Shown here: positions 1-4,768 of the stretch, piece after piece
Numbering within the stretch: position 1 is the first letter of the stretch
How the letters are laid out: each line of letters opens with the position of its first letter
Assembly: GCA_023229385.1 (NCBI GenBank)
Contig: JALNZI010000084.1
Coordinates: forward strand, 1-6,042
From: Candidatus Omnitrophota bacterium
Lineage (GTDB): Bacteria; Omnitrophota; Gorgyraeia; Gygaellales; Profunditerraquicolaceae
DNA: 6,042 nt
Reading direction: 5' to 3'
Notes under the pieces: generated by a model
The model's database searches: none
What the model was told of the DNA's origin: nothing
What the model saw: only the letters and a program-made list of their open reading frames with translations
Translations under genes and position numbers: made by a program

Positions 1-322
1 AAAATCAGCAATCAAAAGTCTTTTTAAATACAGAAAACTGATATTGGTGTTTGGAGTTTCGCAGGATAAAGATATTAAAGGTATACTTAGCCAGCTTTGC
101 GGCCTGGCGCATAAAATTATCTTAACCGCCGCTGATAATCCCCGGGCAGCTAAGCCTGAATACTTACAAAGATTCCTTACAGATAAAAGAAAAGAGGTAT
201 TTTTAACCTCCGGAGTAAAAGAGGCAAAAACACTTGCCTTGAGAATTTCCGGCAAAGAGGATTTAATATTAGTTACAGGATCTTTATTTGTTGTGGGTGA
301 ATTTAGAGATGCTTATAGATAA
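1..322 (+). CDS. folC: FolC, bifunctional folylpolyglutamate/dihydrofolate synthase, C-terminal fragment
   Basis: This is the 3' end of a gene that begins left of the window. The reading frame is open from base 2 and gives 106 visible residues before the TAA at 320-322. FolC is a cytoplasmic ATP-dependent ligase that adds glutamate to dihydropteroate and/or to folates, so they are kept in the cell and used by one-carbon enzymes. Only the C-terminal Mur-ligase-type domain is visible. The recognisable pieces are LVFGVSQDKDI (bases 44-76), a DNPRA segment near 134-148 that fits the family's T..nPRA region, and the VTGSLFVVGEFR ending (274-309), a strong FolC hallmark. The catalytic ATP-binding half is outside the window, so bifunctionality cannot be judged. 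An in-frame TTG at 44 is internal and is not a start, because upstream codons also read as FolC. The end overlaps mnmE by 14 bp, which suggests co-transcription. Confidence 0.9.
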   Translation, partial: KSAIKSLFKYRKLILVFGVSQDKDIKGILSQLCGLAHKIILTAADNPRAAKPEYLQRFLTDKRKEVFLTSGVKEAKTLALRISGKEDLILVTGSLFVVGEFRDAYR

Positions 323-1691
323 TCTTGATGATACAATTGCCGCAATTTCTACTGCTGCCGGAGAAGGCGCGGTAGGGATTGTGCGTTTAAGCGGGCCAAG
401 GGCATTGGCTATTGTCGATAGTGTATTCATCGGTAAAAATGGGGCAAAGCCATCGGGGTTTAAAACCTATACCATGCATTATGGCAAGGTAATCCATGGT
501 GGCCAGGTACTTGATGAGGTTATCCTTACGATAATGCGTTCTCCACATTCTTATACCAGGGAGGATGTGGTAGAGATAAATTGCCATGGAGGAGTTGTGG
601 CCTTGCGCCAAGTCCTGGATTTAGTGTTAGAGAATGGCTGCCGCCTGGCTTCTCCGGGTGAATTTACCAGGCGGGCATTTTTAAATGGTCGGATTGACCT
701 GGCTCAGGCAGAGGCAGTTATTGATATTATCCGCGCAAAGACTGATTCTAGCCTGAAAGTAGGCCTGGAACAATTAAAAGGAGGCTTGTCAAAAGAAATA
801 GCTAAGATACGCCAGTCCCTGTTGAATATGCTGGTAATCTTAGAGGCGAATATTGATTTTCCCGAAGAAGACCTTAAAAAGCAGGATATGGTAAAAATAT
901 CTCAAGATCTTAATGTGGTCAGGCTTCAGTTAAACAAGTTGTTGGATAGCGCCAGGGCCGGCAGGATATTGCGTGATGGGATACACGTGGTTATCTGCGG
1001 AAAACCAAATGTGGGTAAATCCTCCCTTTTAAATGCCCTAATCAAAAAAGAACGCTCCATAGTAACTCCTATTGCCGGAACTACCCGTGATTCAATTGAA
1101 GAAGTAATTGATATAAAGGGTATTCCGGTGAGGATTGTGGATACTGCGGGGATTTTAAAACCCCGCGATATTGTTGAGAAAAAAGCTGTTGGCCGGGCAA
1201 AGACACATATACGCTCGGCAGACCTGGTAATTATTTTATTTGACGCAAGTAGGAAGTTAGAAGATAGCGACCGGAAACTGATTAAAGAAATAAAAAATAA
1301 GCAGGTGATCGCGGTAATCAATAAAATTGATTTAAAAGCGAAACTCAAGAAAGAGGAGATTTTCAAGGCGTTTCAGGCAGTAGTTGAACTTTCCGCCAAG
1401 AAGGGAAAAAATATCAACTTGCTTGAAGATGCGCTTTGTGAATTTGTTTATCAGGGTAGGCTGCCTGGTCCTGAACTTATGCTGGTGAGCAATTTAAGGC
1501 ATATCAGCGCGCTCAAAGAAGCGCAGAAGCTGCTCAATAATGCCGTATCCGCCTTAACCGATAAACTTCCGCTAGAATTTCTTACGCAGGATTTAAAGGA
1601 TGCCAGCCTTAATTTAGATAAAATCCTGGGAAGGGATTTAACAGAGGATCTTCTGGACAGGATTTTTTCTGATTTCTGCATTGGTAAATAA
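309..1691 (+). CDS. mnmE: MnmE (TrmE), tRNA uridine-5-carboxymethylaminomethyl modification GTPase
   Basis: This gene encodes 460 residues, the normal length for MnmE. In the known pathway MnmE pairs with MnmG (not in this window) to install the cmnm5/nm5 group on wobble U34 of certain tRNAs, using GTP and a tetrahydrofolate one-carbon donor. Residues 1 to about 118 match the folate-binding N-terminal domain. The G domain is inserted in a helical domain and shows G1 GKPNVGKSS (231-239), a switch I TTRD (258-261), G3 DTAG (278-281), G4 NKID (338-341) and G5 SAK (362-364). Glu290 aligns with E. coli Glu282, important for GTP hydrolysis. The protein ends in CIGK with the functional Cys457. I chose ATG 309 because GGGTGA (295-300) lies 8 nt upstream and the protein then begins at the usual MnmE position. 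The upstream in-frame TTG at 288 would add seven residues inside folC. Confidence 0.97.
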   Translation: MLIDNLDDTIAAISTAAGEGAVGIVRLSGPRALAIVDSVFIGKNGAKPSGFKTYTMHYGKVIHGGQVLDEVILTIMRSPHSYTREDVVEINCHGGVVALRQVLDLVLENGCRLASPGEFTRRAFLNGRIDLAQAEAVIDIIRAKTDSSLKVGLEQLKGGLSKEIAKIRQSLLNMLVILEANIDFPEEDLKKQDMVKISQDLNVVRLQLNKLLDSARAGRILRDGIHVVICGKPNVGKSSLLNALIKKERSIVTPIAGTTRDSIEEVIDIKGIPVRIVDTAGILKPRDIVEKKAVGRAKTHIRSADLVIILFDASRKLEDSDRKLIKEIKNKQVIAVINKIDLKAKLKKEEIFKAFQAVVELSAKKGKNINLLEDALCEFVYQGRLPGPELMLVSNLRHISALKEAQKLLNNAVSALTDKLPLEFLTQDLKDASLNLDKILGRDLTEDLLDRIFSDFCIGK

Positions 1692-1743
1692 AACCTATTG
1701 CAGAAAGTGACTTTCGAGAAATCTGTTGCGGAAAGTCAGTTTT
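1673..1743 (+). terminator. Two consecutive hairpins at the mnmE 3' end, possible weak terminator or attenuator
   Basis: Two perfect 8-bp inverted repeats follow each other. TTTCTGCA (1673-1680) pairs with TGCAGAAA (1699-1706) and straddles the mnmE stop codon. TGACTTTC (1708-1715) pairs with GAAAGTCA (1731-1738) across a 15-nt loop and is followed by G and a run of only four T (1740-1743). The short U-tract and A/U-rich stems make it a weak intrinsic terminator at best. The first arm (1673-1680) could also pair with 1727-1734 if one G-U pair is allowed, so alternative folds exist. No leader peptide or known riboswitch core is recognised. Confidence 0.35.
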
Positions 1744-1744
1744 C
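1695..1744 (+). repeat. Imperfect direct repeat of about 21 bp between mnmE and folE
   Basis: Bases 1695-1715 and 1723-1744 are near copies with a 28-bp period. The first 14 bases (CTRTTGCRGAAAGT) match at 12 of 14 positions, both differences being A/G, and both copies end in TTTC. The 28-bp spacing would suit tandem protein binding sites, but it could equally be the remnant of a small duplication. The repeat supplies the arms of the hairpins described at 1673-1743. Confidence 0.55.
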
Positions 1745-1754
1745 ATTAGATAAT
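1726..1754 (+). promoter_or_regulatory. Candidate sigma70-type promoter for folE
   Basis: TTGCGG (1726-1731) as a -35 element and GATAAT (1749-1754, five of six consensus bases) as a -10 element are separated by 17 bp. This would start transcription around 1760, leaving a leader of about 35 nt before the folE ATG. The -35 match is poor (only TTG), and the region is AT-rich, so chance matches are likely. The -35 lies inside the second copy of the direct repeat, so a protein bound there could affect it. Weak support only. Confidence 0.25.
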
Positions 1755-1795
1755 AACCCCTATAGCTTGTTTGTAAAAATAAGGATTAGAAAAAA

Positions 1796-2356
1796 ATGAA
1801 TAAAATTAAAATTGAAAAAGCAGTCCGCCAGATATTGGAGGCCATTGGCGAGAATCCTAAAAGAAAAGACCTGCTCGAAACTCCGCGCCGGGTTGCTGAT
1901 ATGTATGAAGAGATATTTTCCGGCATAAAACAGGATCCGGAAAAAGAGCTGGAGGTTATTCTTGATCAAAAGCACCATGAAATTATATTATTACGCGGGA
2001 TCCCTCTATATTCTGTCTGCGAACACCATCTTTTGCCTTTTACTGGTAGGGTAAATATTGCATATATCCCTAAGAACGGCAGGGTTACGGGTTTAAGCAA
2101 GCTTGCCCGGGTGGTTGATATATTGAGCCGCCGGCCGCAGGTTCAGGAACGTCTGACTACCCAGATTGCCGAGATTATTATGGGAAAATTAAACCCTTTA
2201 GGGGTAATGGTGGTAATTGAGGCTGAGCATCTTTGTATGTCTATGCGCGGTGTAAGAAAACCCGGAGTAATGACAGTGACCAGCGCTGTACGGGGTATCT
2301 TTAAAGAGAACCAAAAGACCCGCTCTGAGGCATTAGCTTTAATGAAACGGGATTAG
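1796..2356 (+). CDS. folE: GTP cyclohydrolase I (FolE)
   Basis: This gene encodes 186 residues, typical for the zinc-dependent type I enzyme. It opens the imidazole ring of GTP to give 7,8-dihydroneopterin triphosphate and formate, the entry step to folate and, in some bacteria, to queuosine or biopterin. The zinc ligands Cys75 and His78 lie in CEHHLLPF (75-82), and the third, Cys147, in EAEHLCMSMRGV (142-153). His77 and His145 are also in the expected conserved positions. The helix SKLARVVDILSRRPQVQERL (101-120) and the TVTSAVRG segment (160-167) are further family signatures. ATG 1796 follows AAGGA (1781-1785) at 10 nt. Nearby folC favours a folate role. The gap of 104 bp from mnmE may hold its own promoter, while the next gene begins 18 bp downstream and probably shares the transcript. 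Confidence 0.97.
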   Translation: MNKIKIEKAVRQILEAIGENPKRKDLLETPRRVADMYEEIFSGIKQDPEKELEVILDQKHHEIILLRGIPLYSVCEHHLLPFTGRVNIAYIPKNGRVTGLSKLARVVDILSRRPQVQERLTTQIAEIIMGKLNPLGVMVVIEAEHLCMSMRGVRKPGVMTVTSAVRGIFKENQKTRSEALALMKRD

Positions 2357-2374
2357 ATAAAAGGAGCAAATAAG

Positions 2375-3490
2375 GTGAGAAGAATAGGATGGTTATTGGT
2401 TTTATCTTTTTTATTATCCGGTTGCGCTACTTATAAATTTCAGAAAGGGCCTGCTCCTTATGATAAGGGATATGTTGCATCCTATGATGGCAAACTGATC
2501 CCGGAATATACGCTTGGACAAGCCAACTCTGTACCTGACCTGATTCTGGCAAAAGAACGTTTTAATCGAAGGCGCGCTACGGTTGAGTCTTATTATAAGA
2601 AAATGGGCCAGATAGAGGCCCGTTTTAAAGAGCTTTTTTGGGATCCTCCGGCAATGGTTGTAGATTTTATAGGCGGTATTTTTCGTTGGCCGTTTGTTGC
2701 TGTTGCAGATTACAAGTATAATCGTAATCCTCAGTACAAGGAGAAGGTTGACCGTCTTGATGAACAGAAGGATGAGTTGGAGAAGGCCAGGGTAAATGAT
2801 TTAAAGGCTAAGCTTAAGGCTTATATAGACGAAGATTTGGCAAAAGAACCTGCGCAAAAAGAATCCCCTGTTATAGAAACTTTGGCAGCGCCTGTTGTTA
2901 AAGAGTCCTCAGTAGCTCCGGTTGTAGAAATTCCGGTAGTTCCGGTTGAGCCTGAAAAGATCCAGCCTGCGCAGGTTAGTACAACGTCTGTTGCCGAGGC
3001 GCCCGTTGTTGCGCAGCCTTCCGCAGCGCCGGTTGAACCTGAAAAGATTCAACCAATAGCCCCTGAACCGGAAAAGAAAATAAATGTTATGGAAGAAGTT
3101 AAGCCGGATGTCCCGCCTGTTTCTGCCCCGGTTGTTGCTCCTCCTCAGGAGATAGGTCCGGTTATGCCTAAAGAAGAGGAAAAAGTTGCGCCTATTGTTG
3201 AATCTGTAAAGCTTGAACCTCCGCTTGCCGTGATTATCGCCAAGCCGACTAAGGGTCTTTCTCCGCTCCAGGTGAATTTTAATGGTCTTAAATCTCATTC
3301 CCCAGCCGGGAAAATAGTTTCTTATTCCTGGGATTTTGGCGATGGCGATACATCTACAAAAAAGAATCCGATTAATACCTACTGGAGTACTACTTATGGC
3401 AGCCGTATTTTTACCGCCACGCTTACGGTAAAAGACGACAAAGGACAGACTGCCAGTACGAGCATAAATATCGAAGTTTTAACAAATTAA
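2375..3490 (+). CDS. Envelope lipoprotein with Pro/Val/Glu-rich linker and C-terminal PKD domain
   Basis: The predicted 371-residue protein starts at GTG 2375, with an excellent AAGGAG (2361-2366) 8 nt upstream. Residues 1-17 form a lipoprotein signal peptide with lipobox LSGC (14-17), so Cys17 should be lipidated. Residue 18 is Ala, not the Asp that retains lipoproteins in the E. coli inner membrane, so outer-membrane sorting is the default inference. Residues 18-155 are an unrecognised domain with an aromatic patch (WDPPAMVVDFIGGIFRWPF, 89-107) followed by a charged, helix-prone stretch (120-155). Residues 156 to about 281 are a low-complexity linker rich in Pro, Val, Ala and Glu. Residues about 283-369 are a PKD domain with WDFGDG (319-324) and the closing LTVKDDKGQTAS strand. 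PKD domains generally mediate protein or carbohydrate contacts. No enzyme domain is seen, and the function is unknown. Confidence 0.85.
   Translation: MRRIGWLLVLSFLLSGCATYKFQKGPAPYDKGYVASYDGKLIPEYTLGQANSVPDLILAKERFNRRRATVESYYKKMGQIEARFKELFWDPPAMVVDFIGGIFRWPFVAVADYKYNRNPQYKEKVDRLDEQKDELEKARVNDLKAKLKAYIDEDLAKEPAQKESPVIETLAAPVVKESSVAPVVEIPVVPVEPEKIQPAQVSTTSVAEAPVVAQPSAAPVEPEKIQPIAPEPEKKINVMEEVKPDVPPVSAPVVAPPQEIGPVMPKEEEKVAPIVESVKLEPPLAVIIAKPTKGLSPLQVNFNGLKSHSPAGKIVSYSWDFGDGDTSTKKNPINTYWSTTYGSRIFTATLTVKDDKGQTASTSINIEVLTN
2942..3082 (+). repeat. Repeated PVEPEKIQP peptide motif in the lipoprotein linker
   Basis: The nine-residue motif PVEPEKIQP occurs exactly at residues 190-198 (bases 2942-2968) and 219-227 (3029-3055), 87 bp apart. 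A degenerate APEPEKKI follows at residues 229-236 (3059-3082). The two exact peptides are encoded with several synonymous differences, so the amino-acid motif has been kept while the DNA drifted. The surrounding linker is also rich in A/V-PVV units. Confidence 0.7.
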
Positions 3491-3501
3491 ACCTTGTTAA
3501 A
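3478..3501 (+). other. AT-rich inverted repeat over the lipoprotein stop codon
   Basis: TTTAACAA (3478-3485) and TTGTTAAA (3494-3501) form a perfect 8-bp stem with an 8-nt loop containing the TAA stop at 3488-3490. There is no T-run directly after it and only one G-C pair in the stem, so it is a poor intrinsic terminator. It could be a weak mRNA-end structure or chance in AT-rich sequence. Confidence 0.3.
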
Positions 3502-3511
3502 TAATCTCCCT

Positions 3512-3541
3512 TTGTTTTAAATCCGCGATCGTTCGAATAAT
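3512..3541 (+). promoter_or_regulatory. Candidate promoter immediately before the SGNH hydrolase gene
   Basis: AATAAT (3536-3541) matches the -10 consensus at five of six positions and sits only 4 nt before the ATG at 3546. TTGTTT (3512-3517) is a partial -35 match with an 18-bp spacer. If used, the transcript would start at or near the start codon, which would fit the lack of a Shine-Dalgarno sequence here. The region is AT-rich, so this is a weak call. Confidence 0.2.
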
Positions 3542-3545
3542 TTTT

Positions 3546-4760
3546 ATGAAGATAAAATTTAAGACTTACATTAAGTCGGTTATTTTTGTTATTATCGCCA
3601 GCTTGGTTGTGCTGGAGTTGGCATTGTTTCTCTCCGGGCGGTATTTATTATGGCAAAGGAGGATAAAGAGAGATATGCCTGGGACAATACGCATAGTTTG
3701 CGTAGGAGATTCGCATACCTTTGGCGTAGGAACTTCAATGCGCCATAGTTACCCCGCGCAGTTGGAGAAATTATTGGCGCTTAATAATTATGAACAAAAA
3801 TTCTCTGTTTTTAATTTAGGCATTCCGGGGGCCAGCACAAAACGGCAGGCCCAGGAACTGAAATTGTTTTTTAAAGAGCATGGCGCAGAAGCTGTTATTT
3901 TGCTTACAGGAAGAAATAACGATAGTGAATTAAAGGGGTGGATGAATAATCAGCCTTCCCGTATCAGCCAATATCACGCGGAAGATTTGAGAAGCTACAG
4001 GTTTATAAAAGCAATATCAGGTTATTTTAGGAAGAAAAATATATATCGGGATAGCCAGCATAACCGTGTTTATGAGCAAAGATACTCCGGGTATCTCAAC
4101 TTTTACCTGGAGGAAATAAGAGAGATTTGCCAAGATAAGGGCGCAAAATTAATCCTGCTTTCTTACTATAATAGTTCGGATAATCTGATTAAAGATTTTT
4201 CTTACAAGTATAATATTCCGTATTTAGACTTTACGCCTGATTTCGAATCGTTGTTTAAAACTGCGGATAGTTCAAAATATATTTCTCCTGATATGTCTCA
4301 CTTGAACAGGCTGGGGTATAAATTCTTCGCCGAGCAATTGTACGGAGACCTTTTCCTTAAACAAGCTTATTTGGGTTTTCAGATTAATCCTCTTTTAGAA
4401 GAAATTAACCCGGCGGATTTTTATTCAAACGAAAATGAGGTTAAGCAGATGATCGCACTTCAAGAAGAGAGGATAGGGCATAGCCGGGGTTCATTCGATT
4501 ATCCTTTTGAGCTTGTCCACTTAGGGCATATTTATATGGAAATTGGCCGGGAAGAAGTTGCAAGAGATTGTTATACGAAGGCATTACTTGCCTCCGGCTA
4601 TCTGGATAATAATACTATCGTTTCTCCTATAATAAATTGGTATTTAAAAAAAGGCAGAAGTAAAGAAGCGTTTGAGGTATGCGAAGAGGTATTACTGCAT
4701 AATCCGGGAAATTCCATAGCCGGGCGTTATCATGATTGGTTGATTAACCAGGCGCATTAA
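3546..4760 (+). CDS. Membrane-anchored SGNH/GDSL-family hydrolase with C-terminal TPR-like repeats
   Basis: The protein has 404 residues. A hydrophobic segment at about 11-31 follows a Lys-rich N terminus and looks like a signal anchor. Positive charge is high on both sides (K2, K4, K6, K10 and R32, R38, R39, K41, R42), so orientation is not certain. The SGNH-fold blocks are visible in order: block I VGDSHTFG (53-60) with nucleophile Ser56, block II NLGIPG (90-95), block III GRNND (122-126) with the likely oxyanion Asn124, and block V DMSH (249-252) giving Asp249 and His252. Residues about 318-395 form two TPR-like helical pairs (LGHIYMEIGREEVARDCYTK and a second copy around 361-388). Such enzymes usually cleave or transfer acyl esters, often on glycans, but the substrate here is unknown. 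ATG 3546 is kept because the anchor lies just after it, though no clear Shine-Dalgarno is present. It ends 8 bp from the convergent comM. Confidence 0.85.
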   Translation: MKIKFKTYIKSVIFVIIASLVVLELALFLSGRYLLWQRRIKRDMPGTIRIVCVGDSHTFGVGTSMRHSYPAQLEKLLALNNYEQKFSVFNLGIPGASTKRQAQELKLFFKEHGAEAVILLTGRNNDSELKGWMNNQPSRISQYHAEDLRSYRFIKAISGYFRKKNIYRDSQHNRVYEQRYSGYLNFYLEEIREICQDKGAKLILLSYYNSSDNLIKDFSYKYNIPYLDFTPDFESLFKTADSSKYISPDMSHLNRLGYKFFAEQLYGDLFLKQAYLGFQINPLLEEINPADFYSNENEVKQMIALQEERIGHSRGSFDYPFELVHLGHIYMEIGREEVARDCYTKALLASGYLDNNTIVSPIINWYLKKGRSKEAFEVCEEVLLHNPGNSIAGRYHDWLINQAH

Positions 4761-4768
4761 AAAACAAT

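Noticed and set aside
44..46. TTG as a start codon for a short 92-residue protein
   Set aside because: The upstream frame back to base 2 is open and continues the FolC domain, so the codon is internal to folC.
926..1366. Minus-strand open frame of 146 codons inside mnmE
   Set aside because: It is opposite the conserved MnmE G domain, whose motifs are intact on the plus strand. It is a shadow frame.
1760..1978. Minus-strand hydrophobic 72-codon frame over the folE start
   Set aside because: Its hydrophobicity comes from AT-rich, Lys-rich folE sequence read in antisense. folE is certain here.
2909..3298. Minus-strand open frame of 129 codons, rich in Arg, Asn and Phe
   Set aside because: It lies opposite the Pro/Val/Glu-rich linker of the lipoprotein. 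Its composition is the expected mirror of that low-complexity sequence, and it has no domain character.
3494..3522. TTGTTA / TTAAAT promoter-like pair with a 17-bp spacer
   Set aside because: Each box matches only four of six bases in AT-rich sequence, and the -35 box overlaps the inverted repeat. It is not better than chance.
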